Below, piece by piece: positions 19,342 to 29,442 of a stretch of 29,442 nt of DNA. Position numbers and translations under genes: made by a program. The stretch comes from Nemertoderma westbladi (lineage: Eukaryota > Xenacoelomorpha > Nemertodermatida > Nemertodermatidae), in the NCBI GenBank assembly GCA_032718475.1, contig JAUCBJ010007056.1, positions 1 through 29,442 of the forward strand, read 5' to 3'. The notes under the pieces are model-generated. The model searched no databases. It saw only the letters and a list, made by a program, of their open reading frames with translations, and was not told where the DNA came from. Every line of letters begins with the position of its first letter. The first letter of the stretch is position 1.

Positions 19342-19925
19342 CGATAAAAGTCACATTGTCTATCAAAATATTTAACATATTAATTTGTTTACAATCCTAT
19401 TGCGATGGTAATGGGGATGTTGACAAATTTTAATTATTGTTTAATTTCTATAAAATACTGTATATATTATTTATTGACAAAGTTTTCTAATATGATAAAT
19501 AAATATAGGACAAAAGAATAAACAATTTCAATCAAAATAACAAAGGTAAGCTCACCACAAATACTCTGTCCATCGCACACAATCACATTTTCTAAAGTTA
19601 TAGATAAAAACTTACGGGTATGATGACGCTAAGAAATAATTATGTAAATAAATAAATATGTCAATTAGTAAAAAAAGAATGAATAATATTGCTCACGTAC
19701 ATACTAGCCGGCTAAAAAAATAAATAATTATGTACAGTACAATATTCTTCATTTTGTCTAGGGGCCTATTCTAGTAGTTGTAAATCACATTTTTACCATA
19801 GTCAATCAGTGTCAGTATGTCGAGTATGTGCTTTTAATGAAAACTGTCCAATCAGAGAGCCAGACATAATGGTATTCGATTTTTTTGTTCTGGTAACTTT
19901 CTAGAATATAAAATTGTAGTTTACA
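19342..19925. other. Gene-free AT-rich stretch
   Basis: Nothing with coding character or internal repetition was found. Composition is A/T-rich with several AATAAATA words. Confidence 0.4.
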
Positions 19926-20692
19926 GCGGTATCACGAACTTAGTTCCAATCGCACATTTTCAAAGGCGAACTTAGTTCCAATTGAAACGAATTTACTTCC
20001 AAAATAAATTTTACAAAGCAAACTTAGTTCCAATCGAGGCGAACTTAGTTCCAATGCATGCGAATTTAGTTCCAATGCATGCGAATTTAGTTCGAATGGG
20101 TACGAACTTAGTTCCAATGGAAGCGAATTTAGTTCCAATGCATGCGAATTTAGTTCCAATGGGTACGAACTTAGTTCCAATGGAAGCGAATTTAGTTCCA
20201 ATGGGTACGAACTTAGTTCCAATCGTGGGGATAGACACGTAGTAGGTGAAGCTTATTGCGTATTGCCACTATTTGGAGTGGGTCAGGGTCAACAATAATT
20301 GTAAAACCCTTCTGTCATTTTTAAAACACGAATTATTATTAATGAATTAAATGTATAATTACACATTTTGAAATATATATTAATCACGAGTATGCTGATA
20401 CTGACTGAGTGAGTCTGTAGTATTATATACTCAAGTCATACACATTGTGCCATTTTCACACCAAATACAACATTTACCAGTTGTTTCGGTATAGGTAGAT
20501 GGGCGTTGTTTGCGTTAAGAGGATGGGCGTTGTTTGGGATAAGATTGTTTTGGTTAGGAGGTTGGGCGTTTTGGGTTAGGTTATTTACAATTATTATTTA
20601 ACCATCCACCTAATAGTGTCATTAAACAGATTGGTACTAAATTCGCTTGCATTGGAACTAAATTCACATGAGGCTTAAATTGGAACTAAGTA
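19926..20692. mobile_element. Foldback-like element with arms of 21-bp repeats
   Basis: The left arm has ten regular 21-bp units (20020-20229; GAACTTAGTTCCAAT plus a 6-base variable end such as GCATGC, GGGTAC, GGAAGC) and degenerate units before it (from about 19936). The right arm (20630-20692) has three or so diverged units in inverse orientation (TTGGAACTAAATTC, TTGGAACTAAGT). Inverted arms made of short tandem repeats are the layout of foldback elements. The repeat is open on both strands because 21 is a multiple of three, so its reading frames are not evidence for a gene. Confidence 0.6.
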
Positions 20693-22371
20693 TGGGGAAG
20701 ACGTTACAACTATTATAAATGATGTAGAAAAATTGTCGAAGGTAGATCATACTTACTTATCGGGATTTCCGGGATTATCACACTCGGGATCCCGATTGTC
20801 GGGACCGGGATTGCTATTTTGAATACAATTTTCTTAAGGTTTTCAGTATATAGTTTTAATAAAAAACGGGTTTTGGGCAAAATTATATCACTATATTTCA
20901 CACTGCTGTGAAATATTTGTAAGATGAATTATATTATAATTTACTTAATATTTATACTTCAGGATCCCGTTCCAAAAAAAATCGGGATTGCAAATTTCGC
21001 CGGGAACCCAGATTTTCGGGATCGGGATCACGTTTAAACACTAGACCGATATTATAACATAAATCTAAACCACCCACTACCACTTATTATCTAACACCAA
21101 CGTGGAATGGATAACCACACCATTATTTTCTCAATGGTTTTTCTAGTGACGATACTTCATTATTGAAATACAAACAAAAACAAATAATTGCTGAATTTTA
21201 AAAGAAGTAGTTCTTTTAATTACAAATATGCTGTACCTTTAGAATTTCTCCCAAGGTTTATAATATCCAGAAGAGGTACAAAAATGTACTCAATGAGTTT
21301 CCCAATTTATCACTATAGCAAATAAACATTAAGCAAGAGCACACAGACACACCTATCATGGGCAACACAGCCACCTAATTTTGGCCACCTAACTTGGGCC
21401 ACACAGCTACCTAATTGGGCCACCTAACTTGGGCCACACAGCCACCTAATTTGGGCCACCTAACTTGGGCCACACTTTCACCTAACTTGGGCCACACAGC
21501 TACCTAACTTGGGTTCCCCTTTCATTCATTCATATTCAAAGTTAAATTGGAAGTATGGGGGAGTGGTAGGCCTGCTGAAATAAACAAATATACCGGTAAC
21601 TAGAATAGAGCCCCACGACATGACATACAAGTATTTAATAATAATAAATATAATATTCTGTTAGTTTATTATGAATTATCATTCTACTTAATAATATTTG
21701 ATTTATTGCAGATTATGCATCATTGATCCTATCGCACATCTAGTCCAATGTAATCTGCCTATTCGCGATTCAGCCATATCGGATGAGCTGAGCTGAGCTG
21801 AGCACCCCCTAAATACTTACCAAGATCTATATCCTTGGCGCTCTCGCGTTCCCTCGCTCATAAATTATGATCGCTTCACTCACTCACATACGGTACTAAC
21901 CTATTTTCAGTTAATTATTAATTATCAAATTAATTATCTCAACTTATTGAACGTTTCTTTGGATGTGGCCGCAGGGAATGCAAATCATTTTAATTGATTT
22001 CATTCGCGCAGCCGAACTTACAAATCTTAACGTCAACGTATTCTCAAAGATAAGAACACTACGTAGAAGTGTTGGCGTTGGTGAATGCCCCTGTGAAGAA
22101 TACCGGGTTTTCACTTTTCTATCGAAATTTAAGTTAGTTTTTCCGCCCTGAAGAGGATGGATCAAATGCTAGGGAAAAAATATACAAGTAATAATTGATT
22201 AATTATAAGCACCGATGGCATAACGAAAAGAAAACATATTTGGCAGAAAAATAACAACGAAAAATTGTTAAACGAAACGTAACTAAAATATATACAAATA
22301 TTTAATTCATTCGTAATTAACGCAAACGGTTCCCTAATTCGTAGGAATTAGAGATCCAGAGAGGATCTTAC
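20693..22371. other. Gene-free stretch with several simple repeats
   Basis: CGGGAT-rich clusters lie at 20761-20812 and 20961-21031. A CCACCTAACTTGGGCCACAC-type tandem repeat lies at about 21366-21514, and a (GAGCT)4-like run at 21784-21803. At 22089-22120 the sequence CCCTGTGAAGAATACCGGG resembles the terminus of the MITE at 19057-19332, so a truncated copy is likely. A donor-like GGTAAGTATTT on the minus strand near 21827 sits in repetitive sequence and is not convincing. Confidence 0.45.
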
Positions 22372-22433
22372 CTGGGAGGATAATTCATTCCAGAATCCGA
22401 CAAGGTTGCACACAGTTGATCGAGTCCTGTCAT
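22372..22433 (-). other. Candidate first coding exon (start codon to splice donor)
   Basis: On the minus strand an ATG (22433-22431) preceded by ACACACACA opens a short frame, MTGLDQLCATLSDSGMNYPP. It ends at CCCAG|GTAAGATC, a strong splice-donor consensus. No second exon can be joined convincingly among the next few hundred bases; acceptor-like sites there lead quickly to stops. A chance match is quite possible. Confidence 0.28.
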
Positions 22434-23699
22434 TGTGTGTGTGGAAACTATAAATATTATAATATTATGATTGGCCAGAATGGCTGCAAAAGAAATCATA
22501 TTGTGGCTGGGGGTGGGGGTGACGACTACTAATATAGTTCAGAATTATAATAATGATGTCTATTAGGAGGGAGGGGTCTGGTTAAGTGTATGTAGTAGGG
22601 ATGCGACTGAGCTCCGGGCCAATATTCTGGGCCAGGCTCTGGGCAAATAAACCCGGAGCCAATCCGGAGCTTATGTTGTTTAAATTCGAATTAATATAAT
22701 TAGTTTTTCTGATGTATGTGTTGTATTGTATGTAATGAAGATAATGTCTATTCAATGATAATACATTATAATATTTATTCTAAACTATAGGCCTACTTCA
22801 ATATATTATATATTTGAATCACACAGAAGTTATTTAGTTTCATTCATTGGTTAAGCTAGCAACTATAGTTGTCATGCGACATCAAGCGGTTAATGTAAGA
22901 ACTCTTTACATGACAAGGTATAACGGTATGAATAATGTAAATATCATAGTAATTAACATAATAACTCATTAAGTAATTTACAGCTTGTTTTTTTTAAGTT
23001 TCCAGATAACGCCCCACCCCCCTTGTGAAATTGTTTAAATGTTTGAACAAAAACATTGAAATGATTCAGTTAATATTCTTCCTTACTTAAAAAATCTTAA
23101 ATACGTCATGTACTATCGTTTCGTTCGTCAGACTATAACCCGCTGACCCCCCCCCCCCCCATCCCATCCCCAACAGGCTGGTACTGTTCATTTGTATAAA
23201 ATAATCAGTTTAAATACTTATAATTCTAGAACTATTTTATATTATAGAACTCTTTGTTTATTAAATTTATAATAATTTTAATAGTTATACAATATTTGTG
23301 TGCGGAGATTGTATTCCAGTTCCTGATTCAATAATGTAAATAGAGCCCGAGGACCCTCTACACTGTTGTGATATATGCAACAAATTACTAATATTATTTT
23401 AGATATCCGGTTTGTGCCAGCCTACGTACGTAAGGTAGGTGGTACATGTTTTATCGTTTATCAATGATAATATACTGAAAACTGTACCAACTCCTCGAAA
23501 TTAATTACACAATGTCCCATAAAAATAGTGTCGATGTTAAGTTGACAACAAACCTTACCTAACAAACTTACAAACCTAACAGTTACTGATAGTCTAGTCA
23601 TAAGAAATAAATATAACAGAGTTTGCGTAATGAGTGTAAACTGAAAAGTCGGAAAAGTCTAAAACATTACAGTATATTTTAGCCCATTGAACACCAGAT
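22434..23699. other. Gene-free stretch
   Basis: It contains an inverted GC-rich patch (GCTCCGGG near 22610 and CCCGGAGC near 22659) and a 14-base C run (23147-23160). Otherwise it is AT-rich DNA without coding signal. Confidence 0.4.
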
Positions 23700-23885
23700 A
23701 AGGGAGTCTTTGGACGCAAACAAAATGCATCCCTCTCCAGGAGAAAATCGACGCAAATAACTGTTGATTACTCCCAAAAATAAAACTGTAACCTGTTCTA
23801 TTGAATATAGTTTATTGTTTTGATTAGAGTAGCATGCGACTGTAAACTGCTCATTTCCCTTAATTGATAATTTAACATTAACTTT
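23700..23885. mobile_element. Incomplete copy of the 5469-5700 element
   Basis: It shares GGACGCAAACAAAATGCATC..., CGACGCAAATAA, AAAATAAAAC.GTAACCTG and TTCTATTG with the element at 5469-5700, in the same orientation and order. Similarity stops after TAATTTAACATTA, so the right terminus is missing. Confidence 0.65.
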
Positions 23886-24728
23886 AAAAAACTATTTAAG
23901 AAGTACAATGTCTGAAGACCGGTGATCAAACTTGGCAATTCAATATCTCTTCGGAACAGAATACCAGAAAACAAATTTTTAAGTTTTAATTCCAATTGTT
24001 TTGTCAAAAATTATATTGTCATATATTAAATAATTGTATCGTTAAAATAATTTTTGAATTTTTTTAGGGGGGGGGGGGGGGGGGGGATTTCATATTGGCC
24101 CCCGGGCGCTTGTAACCCTCGCGACGCCACTGGTTGTCATGTCAGTCATGATTCTTACCAAATACGTAGATACGAAATTTTCTACCAAATATTATTAGAC
24201 TCTGTTTCTTCTGCAACTATTGAAGTAGTATGATAAAAGTGATAATAAAAGGTTTGTTTAGTTTGGCAATCTTATATTTAGGCTCTTAGGACTCTTAGAC
24301 ATACACTTATCTTGTTAATTACCTCCCAACTCGTGTAGTATGTCAACCCACAGTATATTAACTAACGCGGACAGATTAAGGAGATGCGTTGCAGTACTAT
24401 TTTCTAAAACTTATAACTTAGTAATATTATTCGTAAGTTTTAATAATTGTAAAGAAATCAATATACTTGGTTCGATTTAATCAACATCAGAAAGTTTAAT
24501 TTTCTGAAATCACACGACTACTATTAGTTACGAAAGACAAAGTTATCTGGCGATTGAAAGGAATTTTTCTCTGGTCAGCAGATGGTTAGTTAGTTAACGA
24601 AAACTGTAAACAGTTCGAATCACAAAATTGTGAACAAATCATTTTAATCTGTTCATATTAATATTATTAATAACAATAAACCATAGAAACCAACAAAATA
24701 TTACCGCTCCCCCTACTAGATCTATCAA
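23886..24728. other. 3' flank of EIF3M with a G-tract repeat
   Basis: A 20-base G run (24067-24086) precedes GGCCCCCGGGCGC and CCCTCGCGACGCCACTGG (reverse complement begins CCAGTGGCG). This is the same tag as at 9845, inverted. TTTAAT at 24643-24648 reads ATTAAA on the minus strand and could be the EIF3M poly(A) signal. Confidence 0.4.
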
Positions 24729-25874
24729 CTATTCAGTAACTCGCGTTAGATTGGCTTGCACTTTGCTTATATTGGACTTCCAGGTGGACAGTTTTTCTCG
24801 CAATTGAACCCATTGCTCTTTCTCGAAGGTCCGATGGATCGTAGAACTAATAATAACTCTCGAGTTAACCTCGTCTATCTTCGTCTTAACTAACTGAGTC
24901 TTCAATACTTCGATCACGAATGATTCCACCTCAGATCGACTTATATCCAACTGCCTTTCCATTTCCGCGAAGCTTATCTCACTCTTATCAGCAGCTAAAC
25001 TCATAAACGTCAACAAACGCATTTTGGTGAGGTTCTTCTCATGATCTAGAGATAGACCTTCGATTGACTCCTTGTGCTTAGCGTAGTAGTCGAGGTAGTC
25101 GTGAAGGGAACCGCGGACGAAGATAGAGAGTAGATCGTAGACAGGGTCGCCACGAAGCAAGGCCACCGGTTTCAGCCGGAGTAGATGGTCGTACAAGAAG
25201 GTAGTCGGGTTAGCTAGATGGGTGGACACGCATTTATAGGCGTCGTCTCTAGCCAACTCAGCGTTGTCGTCGGTGTACTCAGCAAGCAACGCCAACATCG
25301 TGCGCGTGGCGTCGTCCCCACGGCCCGCCGCTAGTTGGGCGTCGTGTAGCAACCGTAGCAGATCGAGAACCTCGCTAGTCGCCAGTTCCCAATCGCGACA
25401 CCAACCCCGCACAGTCGGCACGCCACATTGCACCAACCGACTGATGTGACCGCTATCCCGAGAGATGGTCAGCATAGCGCGGTACACGTGGTACCGTAGC
25501 GGCGATTTATCGTCGTGCCCTTGGAACAGATTGTGTAGAACTCGTAACGACATTGCGGAACGGTCCAGCTTCCCTAAACGCACCGCCGGCCCAGACAACT
25601 TAGCGCTGAGTTCCCGCACCTGTTTCTGTGCTATTTCGGTGGGCATTAAAAGTACCAGAGTCACAATAGAGTTGAGAGCAGCTTCAATATCTTCGTCTTT
25701 ACCTTTGGAGAAACATTTTTCGGCCGATGATATTATTTCGTCCAAAGCCGCAGGAAGATCCGTCTCGCATTCGCACAGATCTTTGTGTAACTCGGCGCCC
25801 AATCCACGGAGGTAGTCGCAGAGTTCAGCGGCTTGTTCGCATTCTGTCGCGTTGATAAAACTAAATACACTCAT
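24729..25874 (-). CDS. EIF3M: Eukaryotic translation initiation factor 3 subunit M, single exon
   Basis: This is a 381-codon intact ORF (human eIF3m 374 aa) starting at ATG 25874 with MSVFSFINATECEQAAEL and collinear with animal eIF3m throughout. Conserved stretches include NLFQGHDDKSPLRYHVY (115-131), EYTDDNAELARDDA (199-212), TFLYDHLLRLKPV (225-237), YDLLSIFV (246-253) and KMRLLTFMSLA (284-294). The PCI winged-helix region and HRTFEKEQWVQL (347-358) follow. eIF3m is a PCI subunit of the eIF3 complex that binds the 40S ribosome during translation initiation. The gene normally has many introns in animals; here it is intronless yet undamaged, with a markedly higher GC content than its surroundings. 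The start is supported by the family N-terminus; TAG stop at 24731-24729. It could be the main gene in an intron-poor genome or an intact retrocopy. I saw no poly(A) remnant or flanking repeats that would prove retroposition. Confidence 0.96.
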   Translation of the reverse strand: MSVFSFINATECEQAAELCDYLRGLGAELHKDLCECETDLPAALDEIISSAEKCFSKGKDEDIEAALNSIVTLVLLMPTEIAQKQVRELSAKLSGPAVRLGKLDRSAMSLRVLHNLFQGHDDKSPLRYHVYRAMLTISRDSGHISRLVQCGVPTVRGWCRDWELATSEVLDLLRLLHDAQLAAGRGDDATRTMLALLAEYTDDNAELARDDAYKCVSTHLANPTTFLYDHLLRLKPVALLRGDPVYDLLSIFVRGSLHDYLDYYAKHKESIEGLSLDHEKNLTKMRLLTFMSLAADKSEISFAEMERQLDISRSEVESFVIEVLKTQLVKTKIDEVNSRVIISSTIHRTFEKEQWVQLREKLSTWKSNISKVQANLTRVTE

Positions 25875-27191
25875 TGTGTAAGCGGTGCCGCACTACTGTG
25901 TACTGCTGAGAACCTTCAACTATTACAGTACAGCAGTATTATATCAGTAGTGTAGGCAGGTACATCTGTACATAGGTAGCAGGGTCTGGGGTCAGAGGGT
26001 AGGTACTGTCAGACTGTTTGACTGTAGGTACAGTACAGAGGGAGGCAGACTGCTTAATAATATTTTTATCGGGGGGGGGGGGGGGGCAACCCCTTCATGG
26101 TAATGCAATATCGTTTAATTTCTCGCTATACCTGCTATACTGCTATACGTACTGTACAATATGTCGATTTCCCATTATTATCACTATGTAAATCCTTAAT
26201 AATATAATATGCGTTAAATACAAATCAAATACAGTGCTAAAAATTAAATTAAAATTAAGTTTTACCTACAATATTATTAGACCAGTTCAGTTGACCAGTA
26301 TTAAGGCACAAAGGCGGATTTGGGTTAACACCGTACAGTATATCAGTATATTGTTATGTTACGGTAAGTCTGTTGTTAATTACCGATAGGCCCTAGTTGA
26401 TTTTTATTTTATATCTTCGTAAGAACAGACTGACAGACAGACAGAACAAGGACTACGTACTTTTTAGGACTACAGAATACATACCTGGCCTCGTAAAATT
26501 GTTAATTCATTATTATCTGAAATACGTCTTCAAACATTTATGTTATTCGAAAATGGAATTAATTATGTAAAAATTGAAACTTTAAGTAGACGAGGTGTAC
26601 CGGATGTAGGCCTACAATATAGCCTCAACCTAGACATACGTACTACTGTACTAAACAGCTATAGTACGATATATATAGAACCTTGAACTTGTTTTTAGAA
26701 CTGGAATCTGAAAGGAATTGTTATTATAAGTACAACTAACAGGTGAAACTCCAGTAGCGTCCGCAGGCTGAAAGGGCACAGCATATCAGATGCCCGTTAC
26801 CGGTATGCGCGGTGCAGCTCTCTCACTATTTTACTTTCATTTTACTGACCATCAGTATAATGTACAGGAATTATACCAGAGTACAATTGAATATGGATTG
26901 GTGGTACCAGTACAATAGAATAAGCCTTGTCTGGAATATTGTGTCGTTATAGGGTCGTTATTCAGGTACCTGCTTGAGATTGAATGAAATCCCTCCCTCC
27001 CTCCCCCGTGAGTGAGCCAGAAATTTTATTTTTATTTACAATTTTCAGCTACTGTACAAGCAAGCGTTTGAAAAAGATGTCTCCGACAATATTTCACCAC
27101 TTACATTGCAGTTAATTTTCGACCTTATAGTGATTTGTTGGTACTGTAATAAAGCTGGCCATGTCAGGATTCCAAATATGTAACACAACCT
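25875..27191. other. 5' flank of EIF3M and gene-free stretch
   Basis: Immediately upstream of EIF3M are several TACTGCTG / CAGTA words similar to those before HAUS6. A 16-base G run lies at 26071-26086. CCAGTAGCGTCCGCAGG (about 26751-26767) resembles the CCAGTGGCG tag next to other G tracts. No gene was seen. Confidence 0.35.
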
Positions 27192-28231
27192 AAATTTGCA
27201 GCAATCAGATCAGTATACGATGGTTCGACAACATTTGTGTCTACTGTTGACGGTGACACAGAACCATTTGAAGAGTTATGGGGCGTCCTCCAAGGAGACA
27301 CACTTGCACCATTCTTGTTAATTATTGTGGTTGACTATGTTCTACGCATGTCCTAAGATCATTATAATGATGATGGGGTGATGATAACTCCACCTACTGG
27401 CTCCAGATGTCGAAGAAATCCTGCCAAGTACCTAACTGATCTAGACTTTGCTGATGACTTAGGAGTACTCTCAGAATCATTAGAGGGAGCCCAACGGCTC
27501 CTCAGCTCATTAGAACATGCTGCTTCTAGTGTTGGTCTTTTTATTAACTCCAGAAAGACCAAAATTCTGACAGTTAACTTTGAAAGTCCTCAGCAAGTCT
27601 CTGATCGGATGAGCATAAGCTCAAAGGATGGTATGCTTGAGCATGTGGACGACTTCTGTTACCTGGGATCATGGATCCGGAAGTCAGGTGAGGACCTTCG
27701 AATACATAAGGGAAAGGCATGGGCAGCCTTGAATAGGCTTTCCAGGATTTGGAAGTCACCGAGAATTAATCGGAAACTTAAGGTCCGATTATTTAGAGCA
27801 GCAGTAGTTCCAGTACTCCTCTACGGGAGTCCATGCTGGGCTCTAACTGCTGAGGACACCAAATCTCTGGATTGCACATTCACAAGAATGCTACGCCGGG
27901 TTTATTGTGTCAAGTACAGTACAATGCACACATCTCCAACCGGACACTATATAACATTGGAGGTGTCTCATTGGTTCCCCCAAGCTTGACACTAGAACAA
28001 AATCGCCTCCGCTTTGCAGGACATTGCTTTCGCCGTGAGGACCAGCCAGTGCATAATCTTGTACTTTGGCAGCCTCATGGAGTGAATAAGCATGGTGGAC
28101 AGCCCATGACTTTCTTGAGACACATCTTAAAGGACACTGGCCTTAATGATGCGGATGATCTAGCAAATGTCATGGGTGATAGGGAGTTGTGGTGGTGCAA
28201 TTTTGTTGACAAGCCGGCACAGCATTCTTAA
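27192..28231 (+). mobile_element. RTE-type non-LTR retrotransposon fragment, inactivated
   Basis: The fragment starts inside the reverse transcriptase (AIRSVYDG, then GVLQGDTLAPFLL and VDYVLRMS). It meets a TAA at 27354-27356 and continues in the same frame with YLTDLDFADDLGVLS, the FADD catalytic motif. Next come the KTKIL and CYLGSWI segments, then AWAALNRLSRIWKSP, LLYGSPCWALT and TRMLRRVY. Near 27915-27925 coding shifts to the next frame with SNRTLYNIGG, NRLRFAGHCFRR and LKDTGLNDADDL. This sequence of motifs is characteristic of the RTE clade. The endonuclease and the first RT motifs are missing (5' truncation), and one stop and one frameshift show it is dead. Confidence 0.82.
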
Positions 28232-28320
28232 AAATGCAGCTGCAATGCAGCATGCCGATCCTAGTAGTAATTTGTAGGATAGAAGCGCTAGTCATATAGA
28301 TATTATTACATACGATATAA

Positions 28321-28733
28321 CAACAAAGGTTATTGTTTTGGTTAGAAAAAGCAGTCTCTATAACCTGCTCCTTTCTCTCAATTGGTAACAACATCGTTTA
28401 TTGTTTTTGTTAGAAAAATTCTTCTCTATAACATGCTCCTTTCTCTTAATTGGTAACAACATCGATTATTGTTTTGGTTAGAAAAACCCGTCTCTGTATC
28501 GTGCTCCTTTCCCTCAATTGGTAACAACATCGTTTATTGGTTTGGTTAGAAAAACCCGTCTCTGTAACCTGCTCTTTTCCCTCAATTGGTAACAGCATCG
28601 TTTATTGTTTTGGTTGGGAAAAGCCGTCTCTGTAACCGGCTCCTTTCCCTCAATTGGTAACAACATCTTTTATTGTTTTGGTTAGAAAAAGCCGTCTCTG
28701 AAACTTGATCCTTTCCCTCATTGGTAACTGAAA
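28321..28733 (-). repeat. 68-bp minisatellite array C, inverse orientation
   Basis: About six units of TTATTGTTTTGGTTAGAAAA and GTCTCTGTAACCTGCTCCTT with CCCTCAATTGGTAACAACAT are present. This is the reverse complement of arrays A and B, closest to their AACATTACCAATTG variant. It starts about 90 bp after the RTE fragment. No TIRs like those of 14765-18049 were found around it. Confidence 0.92.
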
Positions 28734-29442
28734 TGGTTACTAACATGAATCATTTTCTGTGTTCTGGGGGGGGGGGGGGGGGGGGGGGGAGGGTGGTAAC
28801 AGGAATGGGGGAGTAACAGGACAGTACCATTATATTGGTTGTCTGGCTAGCGGCAGCTGTCTGTGGTAGCCAAGTGGAGATCAATTTGCTGAGCGAAAGG
28901 GCTTTCCACACAATTCTAACAATGATAGTGCTTTGGATTGGTATGTGGGGCGAGCCACGAAGTGAGTGAGCCTTAGCGTAGTGGTACCATTAATCAACCT
29001 GTCGTTCTGTCGTTCTGTCGTTCTGTCGTGTTCAATTTTAAACGTTAATAACTCGGCCAATCTTTGATGAAATCTATCCAAACTTGGTACACATGTTGTT
29101 TGGCAAAAGTTTAGAAATTTTCCAAGTAGAATTTCCGTGTGGCCTTCGAGAAGCTAAGATAATAGCAGTTAATTAGTCAATTAAGTTGATTACGGTGAAA
29201 ACACCATTTTCAACCTGCCTTTTAAAGGAAATTAATTGTTTTACAGTATAAGATTTAAATAATTATACTTAAAAATTATACAGATGTAATCCACATACGC
29301 CATTCTATTATAGTTTTTAATTAGTTCAAGTGATTTGCTTTAATAATTGTGTCTTTAATTGATCTAAAGTAATTAAAACGGCATAAAAAATTGATTCTCA
29401 TTAAATACTGATCATTTATTGGCCAACTTGCAAGTTGGCTGG
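28734..29442. other. Right-end gene-free stretch
   Basis: It contains a 24-base G run (28766-28789), a short GTCGTTCT tandem repeat (about 29002-29028), AT-rich DNA and, at the very end, an 18-bp perfect palindrome GCCAACTTGCAAGTTGGC (29422-29439). No gene was found. Confidence 0.45.

Noticed and set aside
19932-20242. Overlapping reading frames on both strands encoding NLVPM-type or KFVPIGT-type repeats
   Set aside because: They arise because a 21-bp repeat without stops is open in several frames; no independent coding evidence.
21820-21880. Minus-strand exon ending at a GGTAAGTATTT donor
   Set aside because: It lies in repetitive GAGCG/GAGCT sequence, with no conserved peptide and no partner acceptor.
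1-29442. tRNA, rRNA or snRNA genes
   Set aside because: No B-box-like GGTTCGAATCC with a matching A box, and no rRNA or snRNA core sequence was recognised on either strand; a covariance-model scan was not possible here.

Overview
The window looks like nuclear DNA of an invertebrate animal. It carries three recognisable eukaryotic protein genes (a HAUS6-like augmin subunit, an MPLKIP/TTDN1-like protein and translation factor eIF3m), plus remnants of BEL/Pao, RTE and Jockey/CR1-type retroelements. Between them lies AT-rich DNA full of miniature inverted-repeat elements, tandem repeats and long G or C homopolymers. I could not place the lineage more precisely from sequence alone; a marine invertebrate would fit the repeat style, but that is a guess.

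Layout. 1-1059 is the end of an internally deleted BEL/Pao pol ORF, followed by a putative LTR (about 1076-1533). 1578-1890 holds a diverged 162-bp tandem duplication. 2680-3969 is a broken, unidentified ORF with zinc-knuckle clusters and a very basic C-terminus. 5469-5700 is a small TIR element. 6178-9399 is a single-exon HAUS6 gene of 1073 codons whose C-terminal half contains two in-frame coding minisatellites. 10722-11700 is a Jockey/CR1-type LINE fragment on the minus strand. 13099-13760 holds two tandem arrays (51 and about 92 bp). 14765-16424 and 16662-18049 are two near-identical non-autonomous DNA transposons with long imperfect TIRs, 9-bp target-site duplications and an internal 68-bp minisatellite. 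18275-18808 is a single-exon MPLKIP-like gene. 19057-19332 is a MITE, and 19926-20692 is a foldback-like element built from 21-bp repeats. 24729-25874 (minus strand) is a complete single-exon eIF3m gene. 27192-28231 is a dead RTE-type LINE fragment, followed by a third, inverted array of the 68-bp minisatellite family (28321-28733).

The cellular genes do not form a pathway (spindle microtubule nucleation, PLK1/TFIIH-linked maintenance, translation initiation), but all three are intronless here. That could mean retrocopies, or an intron-poor lineage.

The most unusual theme is one sequence module, with cores like CAGGTTACAGA and TCTAACCAAAACAATAAA. It occurs as tandem arrays in the two transposons and next to the RTE fragment, and as single diverged copies inside two other small TIR elements. 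This suggests a minisatellite seed shared by, or moved between, several mobile-element families.
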